From Haematomicrobium sanguinis DSM 21259 (GTDB lineage Bacteria > Actinomycetota > Actinomycetes > Actinomycetales > Micrococcaceae), in NCBI RefSeq assembly GCF_000688395.1, contig NZ_JIAG01000007.1:102169-166168 (forward strand): a DNA stretch of 64,000 bases. Reading direction: 5' to 3'. This document shows, one piece after another, positions 43,204-52,760 of the stretch. Every line of letters begins with the position of its first letter. Within the stretch, counting starts at the first letter, position 1. Both the position numbers and the translations under genes were made by a program. The notes beneath the pieces are model-generated. The model was not told the origin of the DNA, searched no databases, and worked only from the letters and a program-made list of their open reading frames with translations.

Positions 43204-45684
43204 TCACTGAGACCGGAGCGCATCCTTGCGCACCAGGCGGAACAGTATTTCAATTCCCCCGCATCCGAGAACGGCCACTCCCAGTGTAGTTGCCAGAATC
43301 GCGCCGTCGGGAATCACGAAGGCAAAGAAGTTGGCAAAGAGCGGGACCGTGAGCATGGCGACAAACACCAGTACGAGCACCGCCACGAGCACCGTTTTGA
43401 TCCGGTCGAACGGCCGGCACAACACGACCAGCACCCACATCGCCACCGCCGTGAGCGAGATGGTGCACGCGGTCTGCATGACTTCGCGGGAGGCGCCCAA
43501 CCACTCATACACGAGCCAATAGGTGCCAAAAATGACCGCGGTAATGACAAGCCCGGCAGGGACCGAAAACTTCAGCGCACGCCCCAAGAATCCGGGCAAG
43601 TAGCGCCGCTTATTGGGCAAGAGAGCCAACACCAGTGACGGCAAACCAATCGTGAGCGAGGACACGAGCGAGAGCTGCCGCGGCAAAAACGGGTACTCCA
43701 GCAAGAAAATGCCGAACAGCAGAGAGGAAAAAATGGCGTAGGCGGTCTTGGTCAAGAACAGGTTAGAGACCCGCTCAATATTGGCAATGACGCGCCGCCC
43801 CTCGGCCACCACCCCGGGCAGCCGCGAAAACTTGCCGTCCAAGAGCACCAGACGCGAGACGGCCTTGGTAGCCGGGGCGCCGGAACCCATCGCGACCCCG
43901 ATCTCCGCTTTTTTGAGGGCCAATGCGTCGTTGACGCCGTCACCGGTCATCGCAACCACGCGCCCGGAAGCTTGCAATGCGGACACCATGTCAAACTTTT
44001 GATCCGGGGTGACCCGGCCAAAGACCCGGTGCTCGGCCAAGACAGCGTCCAGCTCGGCACGCCCCTCCGGCAGGTTGCGCGCATCAAAACCGGCCTCTGG
44101 CCCACCCGAGCTCCCCGATGACACGCCGATACCCACCCGATGCGCAATGGCCGCGACGGTCGCCGGGTTGTCCCCGGAGATGACCATGAGATCCACACCC
44201 TGCTCCCGGAAATACTGCAGGGTTTCGGCGGCGTCCGGCCGCACCCGCTCGGAAAAGGTGAGCAAGGACACCGGGGTGAGATCGGCTGGGAGCTGCCATT
44301 CGCCGTCGTGCTCCACCATGGGAGAAGTCGAATGGGCGAGCACCAGCGTGCGCGCCCCCTCCGCGGCCAACTCCGCCGCGCGCGCCAACGGCGCGGAACC
44401 GGTGGCCAACACCATTTCCGGGGCCCCAAACACCCAGGTGCCCGCGTCCGCGCCTGTAGCCGAGTCAAAGGACGCCGAACTCCATTTGCGCGCGGAACTA
44501 AACGGCACCTGCCCGGCCGCCGACAGCGAGGACGCGCCAAAACGCTCCCCCAGCGCGTCTCCGGTCAGCGAGGAACCCTGAGCGCCAAACCACGCGAGCA
44601 CGCTCGCCGTGTCCACCGGAGGGTTTACCAGGGGTTCTTCGGTGTCGAACTTGATCCGCCCCTCGGTCAGCGTGCCGGTCTTATCCAAGCACACCATGTC
44701 CACACGGGCGAGCCCCTCCACCGCGGGAAGCTCCTGCACCAACACCTTCCGCCGACCCAGGGTGATGGCCGCAAGCCCAAAGGACACCGAAGCCAGAAGC
44801 ACAAGCCCCTCTGGGATCATGCCGACCACACTCGCGACCGTCTTGATCACCGCCACCCGCCAGGCGCCGGAATCCCACGCCGACCCCCAGCCGCCCTGGG
44901 CCTGCATCTGCCCGTTGACCACCACCAGGATGATCGGGATGAGCGCCCAAGTCACCCACAGCACCATTTTGTTCAGGGCGTTGCGGATCTCCGAGTTGAC
45001 CAGCGAGAACCGTTTCGCTTCCGCGGTCAGCCGCGCCGAGAAGGACTCCGGACCGACCTTGTTGACCCGGGCCGTCGCGCTTCCTTCCAGCACCGCGGAC
45101 CCGGAGAAAATCTCGTCTCCGCTGCCCTTGGCAATACCGTCGGACTCACCGGTCAAGAGCGATTCGTCCAGCACCACCGAACGGGATTCTAAAACCAGGG
45201 CGTCGGCCGGCACTTGATCGCCGGTACGGATTTCGATGAGGTCATCCAGCACCACATCGTCTAGTGCCAGGTCCCGCCAAGTGCCCTCGCGCATGACCCG
45301 CGCCGTCGGAGCGCTCAACACGGCAAGTCTGTCCAGAGTGCGCTTCGCCCGGTACTCCTGCACCACCCCGATCAGGATGTTCGCAAGCACAATGGCGTAA
45401 AAGAACCCGTCTTTCCAGTCCCCGACCAGCAACACCACCACAAAACACAGCGTCAACACCGCGTTGAAGAGGGTGAAGAGGTTGGCGCGCAGGATTTGCC
45501 AGAAGCTGCGGCTGGAATCGTGTTTGAGCTCGTTGCTGAGATCCAGTTTGACGCGCTCGTGGACCTGCTCGGCGCTCAGCCCGGACTCAACGTATTCGGC
45601 GCCGAGCGGCGCGAGGTGCGCCCGGGCTTCGGTGAGCGTTTGCAGGCGCTTATCCGCGCGCTTGGCGGCGTCAATGGCGGGCAC
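43204..45684 (-). CDS. Cation-translocating P-type ATPase (CtpE-like)
   Basis: This is an 826-residue P-type ATPase. The phosphorylated residue is Asp334 in CLDKTGTLTEG. The actuator TGES motif is at about 178, the membrane motif PEGL at 291-294 replaces CPx of heavy-metal pumps, and the hinge is MTGDGVNDALALKKAEIGVAMG. Eight to ten membrane segments are seen. PEGL and the C-terminal LLPNKRRYLPGFLGRALKF fit the mycobacterial CtpE group, for which calcium import has been reported; the ion here is unproven. GTG 45684 has GGAG six bases upstream and overlaps the methyltransferase stop by 14 bases. Confidence 0.9.
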   Translation of the reverse strand: MPAIDAAKRADKRLQTLTEARAHLAPLGAEYVESGLSAEQVHERVKLDLSNELKHDSSRSFWQILRANLFTLFNAVLTLCFVVVLLVGDWKDGFFYAIVLANILIGVVQEYRAKRTLDRLAVLSAPTARVMREGTWRDLALDDVVLDDLIEIRTGDQVPADALVLESRSVVLDESLLTGESDGIAKGSGDEIFSGSAVLEGSATARVNKVGPESFSARLTAEAKRFSLVNSEIRNALNKMVLWVTWALIPIILVVVNGQMQAQGGWGSAWDSGAWRVAVIKTVASVVGMIPEGLVLLASVSFGLAAITLGRRKVLVQELPAVEGLARVDMVCLDKTGTLTEGRIKFDTEEPLVNPPVDTASVLAWFGAQGSSLTGDALGERFGASSLSAAGQVPFSSARKWSSASFDSATGADAGTWVFGAPEMVLATGSAPLARAAELAAEGARTLVLAHSTSPMVEHDGEWQLPADLTPVSLLTFSERVRPDAAETLQYFREQGVDLMVISGDNPATVAAIAHRVGIGVSSGSSGGPEAGFDARNLPEGRAELDAVLAEHRVFGRVTPDQKFDMVSALQASGRVVAMTGDGVNDALALKKAEIGVAMGSGAPATKAVSRLVLLDGKFSRLPGVVAEGRRVIANIERVSNLFLTKTAYAIFSSLLFGIFLLEYPFLPRQLSLVSSLTIGLPSLVLALLPNKRRYLPGFLGRALKFSVPAGLVITAVIFGTYWLVYEWLGASREVMQTACTISLTAVAMWVLVVLCRPFDRIKTVLVAVLVLVFVAMLTVPLFANFFAFVIPDGAILATTLGVAVLGCGGIEILFRLVRKDALRSQ

Positions 45685-46969
45685 GGGCGGCTCCAGGGCG
45701 TTCGCGGGTGAACAGGGTGACCGATTCCATGTGGTGGGTGTTGGGGTACATGTCCCACAGTTTCACGTCCGCCACCTGCCAGCCGTTACGGCGCATGTCG
45801 GCGAGGTCGCGCGCAAAGCTCGCCGGGTCGCAGGACACGTAGACAACCTTCTCGGCCGTGCTGGCGCTGATTTGCTCCACCACCTTTTTTCCCGCGCCGG
45901 AGCGCGGCGGATCCAGTACGACGGCGTGTACCCGGCCTGGGTGCCTTTCGAGGGCTTGGTCGACGCGCGCCCGCGTGACGTTCACCTGCGGTTGGTGAGC
46001 GAAGTTCGCGGCGGCGTTGGCGCTGGTGACGGGAGACCCCTCGATGGCGTGGACCGTTCCGGATTCGCCGACCGCCTCGGCAAGGACAGAGGTGAACAGG
46101 CCGGCCCCGGCGTAGAGGTCCCAGGCGGTGTCCCCAGCTTTGAGGTCAATCCACTCCCGGACGTTGGCGGCCAGGGCCTCGGGGGCGCTGCGGTGGATTT
46201 GCCAGAAACCGGCGGCGCTCACGGTCAGCTCGCGTCCCAGAACCGTTTCGGTCAGCTGTTCCGATCCGGCCAGATGCACCGGCGGTTTGGGAGTGGGCCT
46301 AGTGCGGCCGCGGCGCGGCGGCAGCGGGCGATTGCCCAGTACGCTCGCCTGGCGGTAACCGTTGTCCCCGAGCGTACCGAGGCTGATGTCGACGGTGGCG
46401 AAGCCGGAGTAGTCGCGCTCAAAAATTGCCGGGTCGAGTTCGGCGGCGAGCGGCATCTCGGTGAGCGGGATGACCGCGTTCGAGCGGTGCGGGTGCATGC
46501 CCAGGCGACCGTCTTCTCCAACGGCGAAACCGACCCGGGTGCGCCAGCCAAGCCCGTCGGGGTGCTCGCCCGGCATGGGTGTGGCGGCGAGGGAATCCAA
46601 CAGGTGTGGTGCGATCGCGTCCGTCCCGGCGAAGCGGGTCACGAGTTCGCGGTAAATGTCGCCCTTGATTTCTCTCGCGGCCCCCGGGGCGATGTGCCCG
46701 AATTCCGCGCCGCCGACCGGGGTCCGTCCGTCTCGCGCGGCCGCGAGCGCGTCGGCGAGCTGCCAGGGGTGTTTCTGCCGGTCGGCGGAGGCAACCACAA
46801 TGTCGGTGACGTCTGCGCGCCAAAAGCGAGCATCGCCGTCGTTCTCCATCACCCGGGCGCGCACCCGCTCGCCCGGCAGCGCGTGGCGCACAAAGATGAC
46901 CCGGCCCTCGTGGCGGGCAATAAAGTGGCCGCCGTGGGCGGCAGCGGTGATGTCGAGTTCGAGTTCCAC
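45671..46969 (-). CDS. TRAM-domain RNA m5U methyltransferase-like protein
   Basis: This is a 432-residue SAM-dependent methyltransferase of the TrmA/RlmD superfamily. The N-terminal TRAM domain (about 1-60: LDITAAAHGGHFIARHEGRVIFV) binds RNA. The Rossmann domain has WDLYAGAGLFTSVLAEAVG for SAM and DPPRSGAGKKVV. The catalytic Cys is in VVYVSCDPASFARDL. The four iron-sulfur Cys of RlmD are not obvious, which fits the actinobacterial branch. The target uridine (tRNA or 23S rRNA) cannot be told. It is followed by the P-type ATPase gene and preceded, two bases away, by the KimA-like gene. Confidence 0.9.
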   Translation of the reverse strand: MELELDITAAAHGGHFIARHEGRVIFVRHALPGERVRARVMENDGDARFWRADVTDIVVASADRQKHPWQLADALAAARDGRTPVGGAEFGHIAPGAAREIKGDIYRELVTRFAGTDAIAPHLLDSLAATPMPGEHPDGLGWRTRVGFAVGEDGRLGMHPHRSNAVIPLTEMPLAAELDPAIFERDYSGFATVDISLGTLGDNGYRQASVLGNRPLPPRRGRTRPTPKPPVHLAGSEQLTETVLGRELTVSAAGFWQIHRSAPEALAANVREWIDLKAGDTAWDLYAGAGLFTSVLAEAVGESGTVHAIEGSPVTSANAAANFAHQPQVNVTRARVDQALERHPGRVHAVVLDPPRSGAGKKVVEQISASTAEKVVYVSCDPASFARDLADMRRNGWQVADVKLWDMYPNTHHMESVTLFTRERPGAARARH

Positions 46970-46971
46970 GC

Positions 46972-48945
46972 TTACTCGCCGTCGTTGTGGTGAGCGGTTT
47001 CGGAGGACTTGAGTTGCCAGGGCACCGAGGCGACCATGACGCCCGGCTCAAAGTGCAGGCGGGTTTTGATGCGTAGCGCAGTCTGATTGTGCACGAGCTG
47101 CTCCCACCAACGGCCGACCACATATTCGGGGATGTAGACCACAATGAGGTCTCGCGGGGAACTGGCGCGCAACTCCTTGATGTAGCGCAGGATGGGGCCC
47201 ACGGTTTCGCGGTACGGCGATTCCAGGACCGTGATGGGCACCGGGATCTTGTAGGTGTCCCATTCGGCGAGGGTTTGTGCGGTGTCCTCGGGGTCGACGT
47301 CCACCACGATCGCCTCCAGGGTGGAGGGCCGGGAGGCGCGGGCAAAGGCGAGCGCGCGGAGAACCGGTTTGCGCACATGGGAAACCAGGATGAGCGCGTG
47401 AACCCGCGAGGGCAGGGCGCGCACCGAGGTGTCTTCGGTGATCGCGAGCTCCTGCGCGACGGTGCGGTAGTGCGCGTGGATCGAGTACATGATCAACGAG
47501 AGAGCCGCAATGGCCAGCACGGCGACCCACGCGCCGTACACGAATTTGGTCACCAACACCACGACGAGCACCGAGGCGGTCATGAGGAAACCGAGGAAGT
47601 TAATGGCGCGGGAGCGTTGTACCTTGAGCCGTAGCCGTTTGCCGGGGGTCGCGTGCAAGGTGCGGCTCCAGTGGCGGACCATGCCGAGTTGACCCAAAGT
47701 CAGTGCCAGGAACACGCCGACAATGTACACCTGGATGAGCCGGGTGACATCCGCGTTGAAAACCAGGATGAGCGCAATGGCCGGGATACCGAGGGCGAGC
47801 ACACCGTTGGAGTAGCTCAACCGGTCGCCGCGGGTACGCAGCTGTTTAGGCAGGAACCCGTCCTGGGCGAGGGTGGAGCCGAGCTCCGGGAAACCGCTGA
47901 ATGCCGCGTGGGCGGCAAGCATCAAAACGAGCGCGGTAATCCCGACCAGGACGTAAAAGACGATGCTGCCGGGCTCGAAAATGGTTTGCGCGAGTTGGGC
48001 CAGCACCGGCATTTGGAAGAAGTCCGCCGGTGGTGGAGCGCCATCAATGGTGAGCTGGTTGGCGGGGTCTTGGACCACGTGAATGCGGGTCAGCCGGGCA
48101 AGAATGATTACCGGAAGCGTGATGGCCGCGGCGACGACGCCCATCAACAGCAGGGTGGTTGCCGCGTTGCGGGCGCGAGGTTTGGGGAACTCGGCGACGT
48201 TGTTGGCCGGGCCCTCCAGACCGGTGAGAGCGGCCGCGCCGGTGGAGAAGGCGCGGAGCACCAGGATCGCCCCGGCAAGTCCGGTCAGGCCCTGATTCAG
48301 CCCCTCTTCCGGGGTGACTTGGTACCCGGAACTCACCGCGGCGTCCAAGATGCCGAGGGCCGCCTGAATGAACCCGGCGGCGCAGAGGATGGCGATGACG
48401 GCGAGGAAGAGGTAGCTCATCAGCGCAAAAAAACGGCCGCCGCGCTTCACTCCGCGCAAGTTCAGCAGGATCAGGACAACGACAGCGGCGACCGCGACCC
48501 AGACCTGTTTGCCTTGCAGCGCCGGGATGGCGCTGGCCACATAGGTTGCCGCCGAGGATGTGGACACCACCACGGTCAGCACAAAGTCCACCGTCAGGGC
48601 GCTCGCCACCGCGATACCCGCGGTATCCCCCAGGTTCTTGCGCGCGATTTTGTAGTCGCCGCCGCCCTTCGGGTAGGCCAAGAGGCTCTGCCGGTAGGAC
48701 GCGATGACCACCAGCATCACAAGCACGACGGCGAGCCCCACCCAGGGCGCGAGCGTCACCGCGGACACCCCGGCCAAGGAGAGCGTCAGAATGATTTCGT
48801 CCGGCGAATACGCGACGGAGGACCAAGAATTGGATGAATAGATGGGTAGCGCAATGCGGGTGGGCAACTCGCGCGAACGCAACCGTTCATTGTGGAACGG
48901 CTTCCCCACCAATACTCGCTTGAGCGCATCCAAAAAGGTCAGCAC
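46972..48945 (-). CDS. APC-family permease with USP-like domain (KimA-like potassium importer candidate)
   Basis: This 657-residue protein has about 12 membrane segments (about 30-460) and a soluble C-terminal domain of the universal-stress-protein type (about 500-620, HALILVSHVRKPVLRALAFA). SNSWSSVAYSPDEIILTLSLAG and YPKGGGDYKIARKNLG match the substrate-path pattern of KimA (YdaO), a high-affinity K+/H+ symporter. It is divergent from two TrkA-type regulators while no TrkH/Ktr channel is present. That supports K+ transport, although older annotation would say amino-acid permease. GTG 48945 is the leaderless-type start; TTG 48954 is possible. Confidence 0.8.
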   Translation of the reverse strand: MLTFLDALKRVLVGKPFHNERLRSRELPTRIALPIYSSNSWSSVAYSPDEIILTLSLAGVSAVTLAPWVGLAVVLVMLVVIASYRQSLLAYPKGGGDYKIARKNLGDTAGIAVASALTVDFVLTVVVSTSSAATYVASAIPALQGKQVWVAVAAVVVLILLNLRGVKRGGRFFALMSYLFLAVIAILCAAGFIQAALGILDAAVSSGYQVTPEEGLNQGLTGLAGAILVLRAFSTGAAALTGLEGPANNVAEFPKPRARNAATTLLLMGVVAAAITLPVIILARLTRIHVVQDPANQLTIDGAPPPADFFQMPVLAQLAQTIFEPGSIVFYVLVGITALVLMLAAHAAFSGFPELGSTLAQDGFLPKQLRTRGDRLSYSNGVLALGIPAIALILVFNADVTRLIQVYIVGVFLALTLGQLGMVRHWSRTLHATPGKRLRLKVQRSRAINFLGFLMTASVLVVVLVTKFVYGAWVAVLAIAALSLIMYSIHAHYRTVAQELAITEDTSVRALPSRVHALILVSHVRKPVLRALAFARASRPSTLEAIVVDVDPEDTAQTLAEWDTYKIPVPITVLESPYRETVGPILRYIKELRASSPRDLIVVYIPEYVVGRWWEQLVHNQTALRIKTRLHFEPGVMVASVPWQLKSSETAHHNDGE

Positions 48946-48953
48946 AGCCCACA

Positions 48954-48983
48954 ACGCTACAGCGTTTGCGGTGCGCTTGTCAT
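48954..48983 (-). promoter_or_regulatory. Promoter of the KimA-like gene
   Basis: On the minus strand ATGACA (48978-48983) and TAGCGT (48954-48959) are 18 bases apart. Transcription would start about one base before GTG 48945, so the mRNA would be leaderless or nearly so. Confidence 0.45.
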
Positions 48984-49065
48984 CGCGCGCCCGCCATCAG
49001 CGCGAATGTGTGAAGAATCTGCAACACTTAGACCCAGAACACTGTACGCGCCAATGAGGAGAGTT

Positions 49066-49746
49066 GTGGCCCATTACGTGATTATGGGTTGCGGTCGTGT
49101 GGGGGCGAATTTGGCCCACACCCTGGAGGATTCCGGACATACCGTTGCCATTATCGATCAGGACGAGCGGGCGTTTCGCCGATTGCGCCGGGACTTCGCC
49201 GGCCAGAAGGTGACCGGCGTCGGTTTTGACCGGGACACGCTACGGGCCGCGGGCATCGAGGAAGCCTACGCTTTTGCCGCGGTCTCCAGCGGCGACAACT
49301 CCAACATTCTTGCCACTCGGGTGGCCCGCGAGAACTTTCACGTGCAACGCGTGGTCGCTCGCATCTACGATCCGGGGCGCGCCGAAATCTATCAGCGGCT
49401 CGGCATCCCCACGGTCGCAGCGGTGCGGTGGAGCACCGATCAGGTGTTGCGCCGGATCTTGCCCGAAGGAAGCATTGACAGCGATTTCCGGGAAGCCTCG
49501 GGACGTCTGGTCCTGGGCGAGCTTCCCTTGGGCGAGGGGTGGATCGGGACTCCCCTGGCCGATATTGAGAAGGCCGGGGAAGTGCGTATCGCCTTTGTGA
49601 CCCGCTTTGGCGAGGGCACCTTGCCAAGCGCCGACATGGTCTATCAGGACGGCGATGTGGTGCACGCGATGATGGCCGGGGACCGCCTCTCCGATATTGC
49701 CAAGGTGTTTTCACAAGCCCCGGCCCTGGATTTGGAGGGAGAGTAG
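49066..49746 (+). CDS. trkA: TrkA/CeoB-type potassium regulatory protein (RCK domain)
   Basis: This is a 226-residue cytoplasmic regulator with an N-terminal NAD-binding RCK domain (MGCGRVGANLAHTLEDSGHTVAIIDQD, GxGxxG plus the acidic end of beta-2) and a C-terminal RCK_C domain (about 145-215). It corresponds to mycobacterial CeoB. GTG 49066 is chosen because AGGAG precedes it, although only four bases away; ATG 49054 lies within that site. It is followed after three bases by a second TrkA gene. Potassium transport is probably provided by the divergent KimA-like protein. Confidence 0.9.
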   Translation: MAHYVIMGCGRVGANLAHTLEDSGHTVAIIDQDERAFRRLRRDFAGQKVTGVGFDRDTLRAAGIEEAYAFAAVSSGDNSNILATRVARENFHVQRVVARIYDPGRAEIYQRLGIPTVAAVRWSTDQVLRRILPEGSIDSDFREASGRLVLGELPLGEGWIGTPLADIEKAGEVRIAFVTRFGEGTLPSADMVYQDGDVVHAMMAGDRLSDIAKVFSQAPALDLEGE

Positions 49747-49749
49747 CCC

Positions 49750-50403
49750 ATGCGCGTAGTCATAGCCGGTGCCGGGAGCGTAGGTTCCTCCATCGCGAAA
49801 GAACTCTTGAGCCACGGGCACGAAGTCATGCTCATTGACGAAAAGCCCGAGGCAGTGGGGCGCAGCGGCATCACCGGGGCGACCTGGCTCATCGGCGACG
49901 CCTGCGAGCTGACAACCCTCAAAGACGCCGACTTGGACACCGCCGAAGTTGTGGTGTCCGCCACCGGTGACGACAAGGTCAACCTGGTGGTCTCCCTGCT
50001 CGCCAAAACCGAGTTCGGGGTCAACCGCACGGTGGGCCGGGTAAACAACCCGAAAAACGACTGGATGTTTGATGACGCCTGGGGCGTGGACGTGGCAGTG
50101 AACACGCCGCGGCTGATGACCGCCCTCGTGGAAGAGGCCGTCGAAGTGGGTGACGTGGTGCGGCTCTTGACCCTCCAGACGGGCGTGTCATCCCTGGTGG
50201 AATTCACCGTGCCGAACGAATCCGCGCTCATTGGCGCGACGATCGGCTCCATTTCCTGGCCGACGGACGCCACGGTCGTCGCCATTTTGCGCGATGAACA
50301 GCCCATCACTCCCAGCGAAGACGATGTCATTGAATCCGGCGACGAACTGTTCTTTGTGACCACAATCGCCGCCGAAAACGATCTGCGCGCGCTACTGGCC
50401 TGA
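49750..50403 (+). CDS. TrkA/CeoC-type potassium regulatory protein (RCK domain)
   Basis: This is a 217-residue RCK protein corresponding to mycobacterial CeoC. The N-terminal IAGAGSVGSSIAKELLSHGHEVMLIDEK holds the NAD/nucleotide loop, and the C-terminal RCK_C domain (about 135-215) is where c-di-AMP or other ligands bind in relatives. GGAGGGAGAG lies upstream of the ATG. Two single-copy RCK proteins suggest a hetero-oligomeric ring. The last 12 bases overlap the convergent DUF3159 gene. Confidence 0.9.
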   Translation: MRVVIAGAGSVGSSIAKELLSHGHEVMLIDEKPEAVGRSGITGATWLIGDACELTTLKDADLDTAEVVVSATGDDKVNLVVSLLAKTEFGVNRTVGRVNNPKNDWMFDDAWGVDVAVNTPRLMTALVEEAVEVGDVVRLLTLQTGVSSLVEFTVPNESALIGATIGSISWPTDATVVAILRDEQPITPSEDDVIESGDELFFVTTIAAENDLRALLA

Positions 50404-51120
50404 GCCGCGCTGATTCTCCGGTGGCTTGGCGCCCCGGGTTCCGCGCCGCGGCGAGGACACAATCCACGCGATCCACACGGCCAAGGCGTACAGCGGGACT
50501 CCCATGGCTAACCGGGAGGCTCCCAGCGCGGTCACATTGTCGGTGAGATACAGCGGAACCTGGACGATCAGGCGTAGCAGCATCGCCGCGGCCAAAATGG
50601 AGGTCGCCCATTGGTAGACGCGCATGCGCGCCGGGAGCTGGCGCCATTCCAGGCCTTCCCCGCGCAGGTAGCCAAAGGCGACACCCAGAAGCGGCCACTT
50701 GGCAATCATCGAACCCACCAGCACCACCACGGTGCCGCCGCTCATGAAAAAGCCGGGAACAAAGTAGTCGCGGGCCTCCCCGGTCTGATTCGCCACAAAC
50801 GCGCAAATCGCGACGCCGATCAAACTGCCGACCGCCTGCATAAACGGGTCGCGCTGAATCAGTCGAATCACGGTGAGCACCGCGGCGGTCGCTACCGCCG
50901 CCATGACCGAAAGCCACAGGTCGCTCGTGATCGTGTACAGCACAATAAACAAGAATGCTGGCGCGACGCTCTCAATGATGCCGCGCACCCCGCCGATGCT
51001 CGCCAGCACATCGATCTGGCCGTCCTCGCCCTGTTTGACACCGCTCTTGGACGCCATGGTTTCGGAGACCTGCTGCCAAAACGCTTTGGGCTGGTCGTTC
51101 TCGGGCGGCGTCGCACTCAT
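50392..51120 (-). CDS. DUF3159 family membrane protein
   Basis: The function is unknown. This 242-residue protein has six predicted hydrophobic segments and matches the actinobacterial DUF3159 family. Notable pieces are ASIGGVRGIIESVAPAFLFIVLYT near the start and the arginine-rich C terminus SSPRRGTRGAK. It overlaps the OB-fold gene by four bases, within a DUF3710 - OB-fold - DUF3159 order that is common in actinobacteria. The sequence gives no clue to a substrate. Confidence 0.88.
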   Translation of the reverse strand: MSATPPENDQPKAFWQQVSETMASKSGVKQGEDGQIDVLASIGGVRGIIESVAPAFLFIVLYTITSDLWLSVMAAVATAAVLTVIRLIQRDPFMQAVGSLIGVAICAFVANQTGEARDYFVPGFFMSGGTVVVLVGSMIAKWPLLGVAFGYLRGEGLEWRQLPARMRVYQWATSILAAAMLLRLIVQVPLYLTDNVTALGASRLAMGVPLYALAVWIAWIVSSPRRGTRGAKPPENQRGSGQ

Positions 51121-51419
51121 GTCATTTTCCTTGTGGGTGTGTACAGCAAATCGTAGCGGGGATTAAAGATGACCGGTTTGCCCTGCCACCGGGTCACTCG
51201 CCCCCAAAATTCTAGAACCGTTCCCGGTACCAGCCCGGCAATGTCGCGTTGGCCGAGCCACACTAGACGAACCTGGTGCTCTTGCCCGGCATCGGGTTCT
51301 TGCAACTCGACGACGGCGGTGAATCGCGGCGCCGATTCGCCCGGCTGGATGGTGATGGCGCTAATGCGGCCGCGGGAGGGCGAGCGGCGATCCGCGGCGC
51401 TCAATCGAGACAGGGCCAT
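51117..51419 (-). CDS. Small OB-fold nucleic-acid-binding domain protein
   Basis: This 100-residue protein fits an OB-fold pattern. The core is RISAITIQPGESAPRFTAVVELQ, HQVRLVWLGQRDIAGLVPGTVLEFWGRV and KPVIFNPRYDLL. Similar small proteins lie in the same place in other actinobacteria. Its ATG overlaps the DUF3710 stop by one base (TAATG), and its own stop overlaps the DUF3159 start, so all three genes are coupled. Binding of RNA or DNA is likely but unproven. Confidence 0.85.
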   Translation of the reverse strand: MALSRLSAADRRSPSRGRISAITIQPGESAPRFTAVVELQEPDAGQEHQVRLVWLGQRDIAGLVPGTVLEFWGRVTRWQGKPVIFNPRYDLLYTPTRKMT

Positions 51420-52147
51420 TAGCCGATCTTGGTAATCTCCGGTCCGCGCTCCCCCGGTTGCGGGCCGGTTTGCGGCGCGGTGTCCAAGGGCGATGCGGGC
51501 GGGGTTTGCACCGCTCCCGGTGCGCTCAGGGTCAGCAACTCGCGCGGCGGCATCGGGGCCTCGCCGCGCACCACAATCGTGGTGCGGAAAATCTCTTCCA
51601 ACGCTTCGGCGTCCTTGGCGCTGGTAGCGGCCAACCCGCCGATGACGCCGCGCAAGAACCAGCGCGGACCGTCCACGCCCACAAACCGGGCCACCCGGTG
51701 ACCTTTGGAACCATCCTGTGCCACAGCGGGAAGCTTGGCCGAAATTTCCGGGCCGAACACGCCGTCGTTCTCTTCTGCCGTGCCGCCCTGCCGGGTGACC
51801 GACTCGGTGATCTGCCCGCGAATTTCCTCCCACAACCCGTCCTTGCGGGGTGCCGCGAACACCTGCATCTGCAAGGTGGAACCCTGGTAGTCCACGCTGA
51901 CGGCCACAATCCGCTGAGTCTTTTCCTCCACCTCGAGCCGAATGTTTAGCTCATCGACCGGGCGAATCTTGAGCGCGCCGAGATCGATGTAGCCGTCGTC
52001 GTCGGGATGGTCGGCAATGTCGAAGGGTCCGCTCGTCTCCTCGACGGGTTTTTGCTCGACGTTCTTGCCCAGGTGGATGTTGGCGTAGGGGTCAACCGAT
52101 TCCCCGGACTGCTTCTTAGACGACTTTTTGGATCGGCCAAAGGCCAT
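51419..52147 (-). CDS. DUF3710 family protein
   Basis: The function is unknown. The 242-residue cytoplasmic protein matches the actinobacterial DUF3710 family. A basic N terminus (MAFGRSKKSSKK) is followed by an acidic stretch and the conserved domain (about 45-200), with IDLGALKIRP, LQVFAAPRKDGLWEEIR-like sequence and GVDGPRWFLRGVIGG. The last 45 residues are Pro-rich. ATG 52147 is chosen because GGAAGGAG lies six bases upstream. It lies between dut and the OB-fold gene. Confidence 0.9.
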   Translation of the reverse strand: MAFGRSKKSSKKQSGESVDPYANIHLGKNVEQKPVEETSGPFDIADHPDDDGYIDLGALKIRPVDELNIRLEVEEKTQRIVAVSVDYQGSTLQMQVFAAPRKDGLWEEIRGQITESVTRQGGTAEENDGVFGPEISAKLPAVAQDGSKGHRVARFVGVDGPRWFLRGVIGGLAATSAKDAEALEEIFRTTIVVRGEAPMPPRELLTLSAPGAVQTPPASPLDTAPQTGPQPGERGPEITKIG

Positions 52148-52187
52148 GGTGGCTCCTTCCAGAACTGCGCACGTACACCAGTCTAGA

Positions 52188-52664
52188 TCAGGATGCGAAG
52201 CCCCCGGTCGAGCCGAATCCGCCCTCGCCGCGGCTGGTCTGATCGAGTTCATCCACGTACTCGAAACGCGCGATTTCCACTCGTTGAATGACCATTTGCG
52301 CGATGCGGTCGCCACGGGCAACGGTGAAAGTTTCGCGCGGATCGGTGTTGATCAGGGTGACTTTGATCTCACCACGGTAACCGGCGTCCACCGTGCCGGG
52401 CGTATTCACAATGCTGATGCCGTGCTTGGCGGCGAGACCGGAGCGCGGGTGCACCAGCGCAACATACCCGAGTGGCAGTGCAATTGCGATCCCGGTCGGA
52501 ATGAGAGCGCGCTCCCCGGGAGCGAGGGAAAGATCAATGGTGGAGCGCAAATCCGCGCCCGCATCGCCCACATGTGCGTAATCGAGCGGCTCGATGCCGG
52601 GATCCAGTTGTTTGACCCGCACCGTCATGGTGGGCTCGGCGTCGGTGTTCGTCGGCTGGTTCAC
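52188..52664 (-). CDS. dut: dUTP diphosphatase
   Basis: Dut hydrolyses dUTP to dUMP and keeps uracil out of DNA. The 158-residue trimeric dUTPase shows motif 1 [12 protein letters not shown], motif 2 [11 protein letters not shown], motif 3 [20 protein letters not shown], motif 4 [14 protein letters not shown] and the C-terminal motif 5 [11 protein letters not shown] that closes over the active site. GTG 52664 has GAGG seven bases upstream; ATG 52628 is a shorter alternative. It is 40 bases before DUF3710. Confidence 0.95.
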   Translation of the reverse strand: MNQPTNTDAEPTMTVRVKQLDPGIEPLDYAHVGDAGADLRSTIDLSLAPGERALIPTGIAIALPLGYVALVHPRSGLAAKHGISIVNTPGTVDAGYRGEIKVTLINTDPRETFTVARGDRIAQMVIQRVEIARFEYVDELDQTSRGEGGFGSTGGFAS

Positions 52665-52760
52665 GGATGACCTCGATTGTGGTGATGGGCGTTCATTTCC
52701 CGGCGCGCGCGGTGTGCGTCGGTTTTGCGAGGCGTCGCGGCAAATGCCAAGCTAGATTTT

